This document shows, piece after piece, positions 34,144 through 42,396 of a stretch of 64,000 bases of DNA. Below the pieces are notes generated by a model. That model saw nothing but the letters and a program-made list of their open reading frames with translations, did no database searches and had not been told where the DNA came from. Location: positions 281,339 through 345,338 of the forward strand of contig NZ_BMWA01000008.1 in assembly GCF_014650995.1 (NCBI RefSeq), in the 5' to 3' direction. The stretch comes from Streptomyces viridiviolaceus (GTDB lineage: Bacteria; Actinomycetota; Actinomycetes; Streptomycetales; Streptomycetaceae). How positions within the stretch are numbered: position 1 is the stretch's first letter; each line of letters begins with the position of its first letter. The position numbers and the translations under genes are program-made.

Positions 34144-37100
34144 CCACAGGAGCCAGCGTGAAGTTCGACGCTCTGATCAACGAGGGCGAATACTTCCCGC
34201 CCTTCTACCTCGACGAGATCCTGCCCAAGCAGCTGAAGGGCGGACGGCTCAAGAAGTGGGCGGCCGAGGAGCGCCAGGGCCGCCCCACGCCCCGCCAGGG
34301 CCTGAGGGATCTGACCGGTCCCTATCTCGACGTGCGGCTCACCGTGGGCGGTGAGGCGGAGAAGCTCAATTTACTGCCCGACCCGGAGGGCATCGCCGCC
34401 CAGCAGGCGGCGACCGAGGCGCTGAAGGCACACAGCACCACGGAGGAACCACCCGCCTTCCAGCCCGCCCCCGCCGCGCGCACCTTCGGTGACGGTCCCG
34501 AGGGCCAGTGGCGGGCGGACCTGCACGCCTGGCACGGGCGCGTCCTCGACGCGCTCGGCTTCACCCCGCGCCGTCCCGGACACCTCACCGTGCACAGCGC
34601 AGCCGGCCCTGTCGCCGTACCCGTTGCCCACAGTGAGCCGGGCATCGCCGTGCTCACCGGTGGCTTCGCCGACGACATCGCCGGCACACGCGGCGACGGC
34701 TCCGCCAACCGCCTCGCCGTGCCCGTCCGCGTGGCCTCCGGCAAGACGCTGACCACGGTCACCGACCTCGCCGCCTGGCTGCTGGCCGCCGACAACGCGC
34801 CTCGCTACCTCCTGCTCCTCTTCGGTGGCGTCATGGTCCTCGCCGACCGGGAGAACTACGCGCGCGGCCGCCATCTGGCGGTCAGCCTGGAGACCGCCCT
34901 GCCCCGCAAGGGGGTCAAGGGCGCGTCGGCCGGCGAACTCGACGTCATTGCAGCCCTGTTCGGTGCGCCGGCTCTGCGCCCGGCCCGGGACGGCGGCGAC
35001 GACGACATCGCGCGCCTGGTGGCCGAGTCCCGCGACCACTCCGTGGGAGTGACCAGCGATCTGCGCGAGGGCCTGAAGAAGTCCGTCCAGCTCATCGCCA
35101 ACGAGGTCCTGGAACTCGCCGACAAGCAGGGCGTCAAGCCCGACGACCTGCCCGAATGGCTTCCGGACGCGCTCGCCGAGCGGGACGCCCTGCCGCGCCT
35201 GCTCACCAAGGAGTCGCTGCGCTACCTGTACCGCATCCTCTTCCTGCTCTACGCCGAGGCCCGTCCCGAGCTGGGCATCCTGCCGATGAAGAGCGAGGAG
35301 TACGTCCAGGGCTACAGCGTCGCCCGTCTGCGCGAGCTGGCGGTCCAGGAGAAGCTGTCCAGCGCCTCCCGAGACCGCCACCACTTCCACGACTCCCTGG
35401 AGCTGCTGTTCAAGAAGGTCTTCGAGGGCCATCCCGTGGCCGACACGATCACCTCCCGCGATGCCCTGCACGACATCCCCGCCGAGCGCGCTGAGCTGGC
35501 CGAGGACGACGGGTACGAAGGCGTCCGCATCGAGGCCCTGAAGTCGCGGCTCTTCGACCCCAAGTCGATAAAGCTGGTCGACCAGAAGATCACGCACCCC
35601 GACGACATCGCCCCCGACGGCAGGGCCACCGACCGGCCCCGCACCCTGGACCTGCGGCTGCGCAACAAGGTTCTGCACCAGGTGCTGCGCAACCTGACCG
35701 TCGTCGAAGGCCGGCGCGGCGGACGGGGCGGCTTCATCTCGTACGCCAACCTCAGCATCAACCATCTGGGCGCGGTGTACGAGGGCCTGATGTCCTACAC
35801 CGGTTTCATCGCGGACGAACCGCTGTACGAGGTCGCCAAGGGCGGTGACCCCAGCGGCGGTTCGTGGCTGATCCGCGCGAGCCAGGTCGCCTCGGGGCGC
35901 TACCCGGACGGCCCCGGCGACAGCGTCTTCGTCAGCACGGAGTTGAACCCCGAGACCGGCCGGCCCGTGCCGGTCCCGCACAAGGTCGGCTCGTACGTCT
36001 ACCGCCTCGCCGGCCGCGACCGCCAGACCAGCGCCTCCTACTACACGCCGGAGTCCCTCACCCAGGCCACGGTGGAGCAGACCCTGCGCTTCCGTCTCGA
36101 CGAGAGCGGCGAAGTCGACCCGAAGGAGCCGGAGAAGGCGTGGGTCAACGCGGCCGACGTGCTGCGCTGGCGGGTCTGCGAACCGGCCCTCGGCTCCGGC
36201 GCGTTCCTCAACGAGGCCGTCAACCAGCTCGCCGAGCTGTACCTGCGGCTCGCCCAGCGCGAGCGGGGCGTGGAGATCGACCCCGAGGACTACCAGCGCG
36301 AGCTGCAGAAGGTGAAGGCGTACATCGCCCTGCACAACGCGTACGGCGTCGACCTGAACGAGACGGCCGTCGAACTCGCCGAGATCTCGCTCTGGCTAAA
36401 CACCATGTACCAGGGCATGAAGGCCCCTTGGTACGGCCTTCACCTCCACCGGGGCAACTCCCTGATCGGCGCGTCCCGCAAGGTCTACCCCGGCAACCAG
36501 CTGAGCAAGGGCGGCTGGCTGACGACGAGGGAGCCGCAGAAGCCGCGGCACGTGCCGCTGAGCGAGAAGCTCAAGGCCCGCGAGGTGCACCAGTTCCTGC
36601 TGCCCGCGATGGGCTGGGGCTCCATCGGCGAGAAGGTCGGCCTGCGCACGCTGAAGAAGGGGACGCCGGAGGAGACCGTCAAGGCGGTCGTCGACGGTGA
36701 GGTCGTCGACTGGCTGGAGCCGGAGCTGGTGGCAGCGCTGCGCAAGTGGCGGTCGGCCATGCGGCGCAATCCCAGGGGCGTTTCCAAGCGGACGGGGGCG
36801 GGGAAGGCGAAGGGCGCCCCGACGTTGGAGGAAGTGGAGGAGAAGGACGCCGAGTCGGGGCAGGGTGCATTCGATCTCGGGCTGGAAATCTGGGAGCCGC
36901 TGTCGTTCGACTTCGCCTCGGCGGACAGTGGTGGTGCCGGTCGTGGTGCCGCAGCCCGTACGGCCGCTGCGGGGGAGGACGACGACTGGGAAAAGGTGAA
37001 GACGACGCAGACCGGACGGCTGATCAAGCTCGCCCGGCGTGTCGAGTACCTGTGGGAACTGGTCGTCATGCGGCTGAAGCTCTCCGAGCAGGAGATCGCG

Positions 37101-39680
37101 CGGCACGTGGACGTGTGGGGTACGACGGTCCCGCAGGACCGCAAGCGCCGGCGTACGCCGATGGACCGGGACGCGGTCCTGGAGGCCCTGCACCGCAAGG
37201 GCAGCCCCTACTGGCGGCTCAAGCAGCTCATGGACGCGTGGTGCGCGCTGTGGTTCTGGCCGCTGGAGGAGATCGGCCTCCTCGACGGCACGGACCGGTT
37301 CGAGTACGCCCCGCACGGCGAGGACCTCACCGCGTTGCAGAAGGGCCACCCTGACCGGCGGGTCGCCCTCGAGTCCCTCGACGACTGGATCGAGTTCGCG
37401 GAGGCCGTGGTCGGCAACGAGGACGCGTTCGCGGAGGAGGGCAAGCAGGTCTCCATCGTGTCTTTCGAGGGCGTCGAGGATCTGGAGGAGCTGGACGAGA
37501 AGGAGGACGAGCTCGACCGGAAGATGGTCGCGGGCCTGGCGTGGGCCCGGCCAGCGGATCTCGGGCACACGTTTCCGTGGTATGGGACGGTGGAGCGGGT
37601 CGCCAGGGAACGGGGCTTTTTCCACTGGGAGTTGGACTTCGCGCATGTTTTCGCGGAGGGCGGGTTCGACTTGATGGTGGGGAATCCTCCGTGGGTCCGG
37701 CAGGAGTGGGACGAGAACGGGGTCCTCGCGGAGATCGAGCCGTGGTTCGTGCTGGGCGGGAAGGAAGTGGAGGCCAATCGGGCCGAGAACGTGGCTGACT
37801 TGCTGGGCAAGTCGGAGAACCGGTCGTTTTATTTGGGCGAGCTGGAGACCGTTGCGGGAGTTTCGGATTTTCTGTCGTCGGTAGATACGTATCCGGAGCT
37901 GGTTCGGACAAGACCGGATATGTACCGGGCGTTCATGTTGTTGTCGTGGAGAGCGATTGGAGAACAGGGGATTGCTGGACTGATCCACCCGTCCACGCAC
38001 CTTACAGGTTCGAAGGAGGCGGCTCTCCGAGGAGCGGCATATCGGCATCTCCGACTCCACGCCGACTTTGTAAATGAGCTCTTCCTCTTCTCCCGCCCTG
38101 TGGGTAACAGCCGCCACTTCAGCATCAACGTGTATGGCGGCGAAAGGGATGTTTGCTTCCAGCACCTGAGCTGGCTCCTGCACCCAAGCGTGCTGATCAA
38201 ATCTCTCCGACATGACGGACGGGGGCCAGTGCCAGGAGTGAAGGAGAATGGCAAGTGGGACCTGCGACCGCACCGTGACCGAATCGTCACGGTTGATGAG
38301 ACTCGCCTTGCTGAGTGGCGCCAATTGGCAGGTGAGGAGAAGCCGCCTCCCATCGGACAGACCAAGCTGCTATTCCCCGTGACCCGAGCGGAGGAAGCAG
38401 CCATCGCGGCGCTCGCTCAGTGGCCTCGACGACTTGGCGCCCTCAACCCGCGCATCACCATCGGCTTCTACGAAACAACTGACCGCCAGGCAGGCTATTT
38501 CAGCTGGGCGCCTGGGTTTGTCGAGGGGTGGCAGGACGTCATCCTCCAGGGCCCTCTGATCAGCGTCGCTACGCCCTTGCACCGACAGGCTCCCGAGGGC
38601 GGCTCGAAGAGCGTGCGGGATTACGAGGCTCTAGAGCACATGAACCTGTCGGTGGACGCCGTGCCACGCACTAACTACCGCCCCAATCGGGACCGAAGGT
38701 TCACCTCGCGGCAGGATCGATGGCTGGACCACGTTCGGCTCAGGCAGCTCTTGGATGACCCGGCGGCGGCCGCGGCTGCCGAGGCCGACGTCAGAGTGGC
38801 TGACCCTACGCTGGAAGGTGAGGAGTTCGACAAGGCCGTCGACGCGCTGCTGCGCGAGGCGAGTATGCGGCCATACTCGGAGTTCTACCGGGTCGGGTGG
38901 CGCAGGCAGATTGCCTCCGATACCGAGCGAGCCTTGTACGCAGTGTTGTTGCCGCCCGGACCAACGCACGTGCACCTAATGCAAAGCGCTGCGCTGGCCA
39001 GCGACAGGGAGACTGCGCTAACGGCAGGATTTTGGGCGTCCTTGCCGTTGGACTACTTCCTGCGTGCCACGGGCCGATCTGACCTTCAGACGGGCGAGGC
39101 AAAGGTCATGCCCGCACCGACCCAAGGCCATCCGCTGGAGGGTGCCCTCCTCCTCCGCACCCTCCGTCTCAACTGCCAGACCAACGTCTACGCCCGACTC
39201 TGGGAGGAGCTGTACGACCCCACTTGGCAGCAGGACACCTGGGCTGCAGGCAAGGTCTGGCCCGAAAGTACGCCTCCGCTCACCCAGGGCATCGGTCCCA
39301 CCTGGACCCGCGACACGCCCCTCCGCACGGAGTTCTCCCGTCGCGCGGCCCTGGTCGAGATCGACGCCCTCGTCGCCGTGTGGCTCGGGATCAGTGCCGC
39401 CGAGCTGGTGGCCATGTACGACGCCAGGTTCCCCGTACTCCAGCAGTACGAGGAGAACATGTGGTTCGACGCCACAGGCCGGCGTATCGCGAAGGCACAT
39501 CAGCAGTACGGGTACGGCCAGCCCAAGGACGCCTGGAAGCAGCTGAGCTCGGCGGAGGGCTTCCCGGAGGAGTACAAGGTTCCGGACGGTTACACGGACC
39601 CCCTCTACCGGGCCCACCGCAAGGCCGAGATGCGCGCCGCGCACAACGAGTTCAGCCGCCGCCTGCGTGAGGCGGGCTGA
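34140..39680 (+). CDS. Large N6-adenine DNA methyltransferase (Eco57I-like), DrmMI-like
   Basis: An 1846-aa class I DNA methyltransferase. The N-terminal 640 residues form a helical region (RYLYRILFLLYAEARPELGILP). Motif I is CEPALGSGAFLNEAV (about 680-690), followed by YGVDLNETAVELAEISLW. A 400-residue insertion with a coiled, charged segment precedes the catalytic NPPW (about 1181-1184), so it should methylate adenine N6. The remainder is a probable target-recognition region of lower GC. Codon 78 (34371-34373) is TTA, rare in Streptomyces and dependent on the bldA tRNA. No PD-(D/E)XK nuclease motif is evident. ATG overlaps the helicase stop. It is larger than typical DrmMI, as I recall that family. 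Confidence 0.88.
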   Translation: MTTGASVKFDALINEGEYFPPFYLDEILPKQLKGGRLKKWAAEERQGRPTPRQGLRDLTGPYLDVRLTVGGEAEKLNLLPDPEGIAAQQAATEALKAHSTTEEPPAFQPAPAARTFGDGPEGQWRADLHAWHGRVLDALGFTPRRPGHLTVHSAAGPVAVPVAHSEPGIAVLTGGFADDIAGTRGDGSANRLAVPVRVASGKTLTTVTDLAAWLLAADNAPRYLLLLFGGVMVLADRENYARGRHLAVSLETALPRKGVKGASAGELDVIAALFGAPALRPARDGGDDDIARLVAESRDHSVGVTSDLREGLKKSVQLIANEVLELADKQGVKPDDLPEWLPDALAERDALPRLLTKESLRYLYRILFLLYAEARPELGILPMKSEEYVQGYSVARLRELAVQEKLSSASRDRHHFHDSLELLFKKVFEGHPVADTITSRDALHDIPAERAELAEDDGYEGVRIEALKSRLFDPKSIKLVDQKITHPDDIAPDGRATDRPRTLDLRLRNKVLHQVLRNLTVVEGRRGGRGGFISYANLSINHLGAVYEGLMSYTGFIADEPLYEVAKGGDPSGGSWLIRASQVASGRYPDGPGDSVFVSTELNPETGRPVPVPHKVGSYVYRLAGRDRQTSASYYTPESLTQATVEQTLRFRLDESGEVDPKEPEKAWVNAADVLRWRVCEPALGSGAFLNEAVNQLAELYLRLAQRERGVEIDPEDYQRELQKVKAYIALHNAYGVDLNETAVELAEISLWLNTMYQGMKAPWYGLHLHRGNSLIGASRKVYPGNQLSKGGWLTTREPQKPRHVPLSEKLKAREVHQFLLPAMGWGSIGEKVGLRTLKKGTPEETVKAVVDGEVVDWLEPELVAALRKWRSAMRRNPRGVSKRTGAGKAKGAPTLEEVEEKDAESGQGAFDLGLEIWEPLSFDFASADSGGAGRGAAARTAAAGEDDDWEKVKTTQTGRLIKLARRVEYLWELVVMRLKLSEQEIARHVDVWGTTVPQDRKRRRTPMDRDAVLEALHRKGSPYWRLKQLMDAWCALWFWPLEEIGLLDGTDRFEYAPHGEDLTALQKGHPDRRVALESLDDWIEFAEAVVGNEDAFAEEGKQVSIVSFEGVEDLEELDEKEDELDRKMVAGLAWARPADLGHTFPWYGTVERVARERGFFHWELDFAHVFAEGGFDLMVGNPPWVRQEWDENGVLAEIEPWFVLGGKEVEANRAENVADLLGKSENRSFYLGELETVAGVSDFLSSVDTYPELVRTRPDMYRAFMLLSWRAIGEQGIAGLIHPSTHLTGSKEAALRGAAYRHLRLHADFVNELFLFSRPVGNSRHFSINVYGGERDVCFQHLSWLLHPSVLIKSLRHDGRGPVPGVKENGKWDLRPHRDRIVTVDETRLAEWRQLAGEEKPPPIGQTKLLFPVTRAEEAAIAALAQWPRRLGALNPRITIGFYETTDRQAGYFSWAPGFVEGWQDVILQGPLISVATPLHRQAPEGGSKSVRDYEALEHMNLSVDAVPRTNYRPNRDRRFTSRQDRWLDHVRLRQLLDDPAAAAAAEADVRVADPTLEGEEFDKAVDALLREASMRPYSEFYRVGWRRQIASDTERALYAVLLPPGPTHVHLMQSAALASDRETALTAGFWASLPLDYFLRATGRSDLQTGEAKVMPAPTQGHPLEGALLLRTLRLNCQTNVYARLWEELYDPTWQQDTWAAGKVWPESTPPLTQGIGPTWTRDTPLRTEFSRRAALVEIDALVAVWLGISAAELVAMYDARFPVLQQYEENMWFDATGRRIAKAHQQYGYGQPKDAWKQLSSAEGFPEEYKVPDGYTDPLYRAHRKAEMRAAHNEFSRRLREAG

Positions 39681-39693
39681 CCGCGCGTACACA

Positions 39694-39736
39694 CGAGAGC
39701 CCTGCCAGCCTCCGAGAGGAACTGGCAGGGCTCTCG
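39694..39736. terminator. Bidirectional terminator
   Basis: A perfect 15-bp stem (CGAGAGCCCTGCCAG pairing with CTGGCAGGGCTCTCG, 13-nt loop) sits between the methyltransferase stop and the convergent DUF397 stop. It shows that the first defence operon ends here. Confidence 0.9.
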
Positions 39737-39750
39737 CGCACGTACGAGTC

Positions 39751-39966
39751 TCAGACGCCGGACTCCGACACCGCCAAGCCGACGAACCCCGCCCACGCCT
39801 CAGGCGACACGGTGAGGACCGGCCCGGCGACGGCCTTGGAGTCGCGGACGTGCACAGCGGCCGTACTGGCCGCGACCTCTACGCACTGCCCACCCTCGGT
39901 TCCGCTGTAGCTGCTCTTGAACCAGGCGAGGCCGGATACGACGGTCGAGGACTCAGCGTTGTTCAT
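39751..39966 (-). CDS. DUF397 domain protein
   Basis: A 71-aa protein with the DUF397 core LAWFKSSYSGTEGGQCVEVA and VHVRDSK. These small proteins almost always accompany XRE regulators with a DUF5753 tail in Streptomyces, as here (4-bp ATGA overlap), and may act as their partner or antidote in developmental WhiJ-type loci. Confidence 0.92.
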   Translation of the reverse strand: MNNAESSTVVSGLAWFKSSYSGTEGGQCVEVAASTAAVHVRDSKAVAGPVLTVSPEAWAGFVGLAVSESGV

Positions 39967-40856
39967 AGCGATCCCAGCAACCCTTCGATGAAGCCCAGTG
40001 ACTCTCGCGGGGTGAGAGCCTGTGATCGGATGATCCCATAGCGAGCGGCGGCGAGAGCCGTCTGTTCCGGCTCGGTGTCCAGGATGCTGTTCGCATGGTT
40101 CTCGGCGTACACGAACTTCTTGCCGTCCTTGCGGGTGACTACCGTGAACGGTCCGTTCACGCCCGCGTTGTCCTCACACTCCAGTGGCATGACCTGGATC
40201 TCGACGTTGCGCTTGTCGCCGATCAGCAGTAGATGTTCCAGCTGTCCCCGCAGCACTTCCTTGCCGCCGTACCGGTGCCGCAACACGGCCTCATCCATCA
40301 CGAAACTCAGCAACGGTGCGGGTCGCCGGTCGAAGATGTCCTGTCGAGCCAGTCGTGCGGCCACTCGCTGTTCCGTGGTGTCTTGGTCGAGAGGCGGACG
40401 GCGCATGGAGAGGAAGGCTCGCATGTACTTCTCCGTCTGAAGCAAGCCGTTGACAACGTGGGAGTCGTACATGAGCAGCTCAATGCACTCTTTCTCCAAC
40501 GCGGCCATCCCCTGAAAGAACACCGGATACTGCGCCCGCTCCACCTGCTCCTTCCACAGGCACAGCAACCCGTCCGCCCCCAGCACCTCATCCGCCTGGT
40601 CGATCGTCCGCGGTGACGGAATCCTCCGCCCCTGCTCGAACGACGCGACCGTCGCCGCCGAGTACCCGAGCCGCTTGCCGAACTCCGCCCGGTCCAGACC
40701 GGCCCGCATCCGCAGCGTCTTCATGGTCTGCCCGAACGCGACGACGACTCCCTGCCCAGCCTTGTCCGCCGCCCGACCGCCGGAGGCCGAGGCTCCGTCG
40801 CTTGCCCACCCGTCCCCGAGGCTCACCCCCGCCTCGATCCCGACCCGCTCCGCCAT
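39963..40856 (-). CDS. XRE-family regulator with DUF5753 (WhiJ-like)
   Basis: A 297-aa DNA-binding protein. The helix-turn-helix lies at residues about 42-95 (QTMKTLRMRAGLDRAEFGKRLGYSAATVASFEQGRRIPS), followed by the DUF5753 domain (ELLMYDSHVVNGLLQTEKYMRAFL...VNGPFTVV...FVYAEN). Start ATG 40856, with an unusual 35-residue Gly/Ala/Ser-rich N-terminal extension. With DUF397 and the divergent ATPase it forms a WhiJ-type module, placed between the two halves of the defence island. Confidence 0.9.
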   Translation of the reverse strand: MAERVGIEAGVSLGDGWASDGASASGGRAADKAGQGVVVAFGQTMKTLRMRAGLDRAEFGKRLGYSAATVASFEQGRRIPSPRTIDQADEVLGADGLLCLWKEQVERAQYPVFFQGMAALEKECIELLMYDSHVVNGLLQTEKYMRAFLSMRRPPLDQDTTEQRVAARLARQDIFDRRPAPLLSFVMDEAVLRHRYGGKEVLRGQLEHLLLIGDKRNVEIQVMPLECEDNAGVNGPFTVVTRKDGKKFVYAENHANSILDTEPEQTALAAARYGIIRSQALTPRESLGFIEGLLGSL

Positions 40857-41006
40857 CGCCGCCCACCGCCTCCCCGGCCCAACGCTCCCGCGGGGAACGC
40901 CGTCACGCCACGCGCCTCGTACACGTCACCGCACGACACGTACACCCCGGTCGCGTCAGTGCGTCACCACTGGTCACGCTACGCGACCAAAGGAATCGTT
41001 GGCGGC

Positions 41007-41531
41007 ATGACGAGCAAACCCGCCAACCCCACAGGCACCTCTCAACTCAGCTTGCTCGGAGACCGCTTGACCACCAGCGCCGCCGCCCTCGGCCGAACCT
41101 TCGACATGCGGTTCACCTCCTCCCCGCGCGGCGCCCGCCTCGCCCGCCGTCTCGCAGCGGTGCGCCTCGACGCCTGGGGCCTCCCCTACGGCACCCGCCC
41201 CCACGACGACCTCGCGCTGATCGTCGCCGAGCTCACCGCGAACGCCGTCCAGCATGGGCACGTCCCCGGCCGTGACTTCCACCTCCGCCTGGACGCGGCA
41301 CCCGACGGCCGCATGGTCCGTGTGCAGGTCACCGACACTCGAGCCGAACGGCTACCGCGTCGGCCCGCCCCCACCGCACCCGCCCAGGGTCTCGCCGGCC
41401 TCGACGAGGGAAACCGCGGTCTCCTCCTCGTGTCCCGCCTGGCCGCCCGCTGGGACTGGCACCCCCGCGCCGACGGGCCGGGCAAGACGGTCTGGGCGGA
41501 ATACGTGCTCGGCGCCGCTGCCCTCCCCTGA
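41007..41531 (+). CDS. HATPase/anti-sigma-like ATP-binding protein
   Basis: A 174-aa GHKL-fold protein (RsbW/AbaA-like). It has the N-box in LALIVAELTANAVQHG, a G1-like loop in the RVQVTDTRAERLP segment and a G2-like GNRGLLLVSRLAARWDW. Many such proteins accompany DUF397/XRE pairs and may bind ATP rather than phosphorylate. The ATG at 41007 follows AAAGGAA by 12 bases, a somewhat long spacing. Divergent from the XRE gene. Confidence 0.86.
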   Translation: MTSKPANPTGTSQLSLLGDRLTTSAAALGRTFDMRFTSSPRGARLARRLAAVRLDAWGLPYGTRPHDDLALIVAELTANAVQHGHVPGRDFHLRLDAAPDGRMVRVQVTDTRAERLPRRPAPTAPAQGLAGLDEGNRGLLLVSRLAARWDWHPRADGPGKTVWAEYVLGAAALP

Positions 41532-41542
41532 GCACGCCCGCG

Positions 41543-41612
41543 AGGCTCGACGGGTACGTACCCGTACCCGTATCCTCGTGGAGGCTCGTACTTTCTCCTA
41601 CAGGCTCGTACC
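41543..41612. promoter_or_regulatory. Iterated operator upstream of the antitoxin-like gene
   Basis: GGCTCG occurs at 41544, 41583 and 41603. The last two are in a 20-bp repeated GGCTCGTAC (41583-41591 and 41603-41611). GGGTACGTACCC (41552-41563) is a perfect 12-bp palindrome. Such iterated half-sites about two helical turns apart are typical of ribbon-helix-helix autorepressors. Confidence 0.5.
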
Positions 41613-41624
41613 GGGAGGCCCCGC

Positions 41625-41882
41625 ATGTCCGACGCCAACATCCGCATCCCCGTCGAAGCCCGCGACCGGCTGGCCCGGATAGCGTCCTCCGAGGGCATGT
41701 CCCTGCGGGGTTACCTGGCCCACCTCGCGGAAACGCTCCTCACCCCGGAGGAGCGCAAGGCCCGTGCGGAGCAGGCGCGTGCCGCCCTGCGGGAGTGGAA
41801 CGGGTACGACCCGAGCGCGACCGAACAGGCGGCGCTCGACGCCGAGCTGGACCGGCGTCTCGGCGAGGCGGGGGTACGGTGA
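41625..41882 (+). CDS. RHH-type antitoxin-like protein
   Basis: An 85-aa protein with a ribbon-helix-helix-like N-terminus (DANIRIPVEARDRLARIASSEGMSLRGYLAHL) and an acidic, helical C-terminus suited to toxin binding. ATG at 41625 after CGGGAGG. The stop overlaps the next gene's GTG by four bases, the usual antitoxin-first arrangement. Confidence 0.82.
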   Translation: MSDANIRIPVEARDRLARIASSEGMSLRGYLAHLAETLLTPEERKARAEQARAALREWNGYDPSATEQAALDAELDRRLGEAGVR

Positions 41883-42259
41883 CGGAGGCTCTGCACATCG
41901 TCCTCGACGAGACGGCGATGATCGCGGCCGGGAAGGGCAACGTGCTCGCCTCCCGGCTGATCCACAGAGCGCATGCCGAGGCGGGCTGGTTTCTCTATGC
42001 CCCGGCTTGTGCCCTGGTCGAGGCGGACCGGGTACGGCCCGGCACCGCAGAGCACCTCGCCGCGCTTCCCGGGATCACGGTGCTCGACCTGGACCTTCCC
42101 GCCGCGCTCGCCGTGGCCCGGGAGGCGTCCTGGGGGCCTGCCCATACGAGATACGCCGCCGAGCCCACGGCGGAACGGCCGAGCGGGGCGGTGGTCGCCA
42201 CCGCCGCGCCCGAGGTCTGGGCGGGGCAGCCCGTACGCGTCATCGACCTCAGTCCGTGA
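41879..42259 (+). CDS. PIN-like toxin-like protein
   Basis: A 126-aa partner of the antitoxin-like gene. It opens with HIVLDETAMI, the first acidic residue of a PIN domain, and has ACALVEADRV with the second. The third and fourth acids are not clear, so the PIN assignment is tentative and the nuclease may be degenerate. GTG start coupled to the antitoxin stop. Probable VapC-like RNase, or a relic of one. Confidence 0.68.
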   Translation: MTEALHIVLDETAMIAAGKGNVLASRLIHRAHAEAGWFLYAPACALVEADRVRPGTAEHLAALPGITVLDLDLPAALAVAREASWGPAHTRYAAEPTAERPSGAVVATAAPEVWAGQPVRVIDLSP

Positions 42260-42340
42260 GCCGCTTATGACCTGAAGCCGATCCCCCCGATCCCGCTGAA
42301 CGCGGCGGCGTTGTCAGACCTCCGCCGTAGAGTGGAACGT

Positions 42341-42354
42341 GATCGATTTCGATC
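42341..42354. promoter_or_regulatory. Inverted repeat ahead of the giant helicase
   Basis: GATCGA-TT-TCGATC, 43 bp upstream of the ATG at 42397 and in the 137-bp spacer after the toxin-like gene. It may be an operator; the arms are only six bases. Confidence 0.35.
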
Positions 42355-42396
42355 GGTCGACGGGACGGGAACGGAAGACGGGGGCCACAGCGCGTC

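Noticed and set aside
29621..39680. BREX/Pgl system
   Set aside because: A kinase and a methylase are present, but there is no PglZ phosphatase, no PglY/BrxC ATPase and no Lon-like protease.
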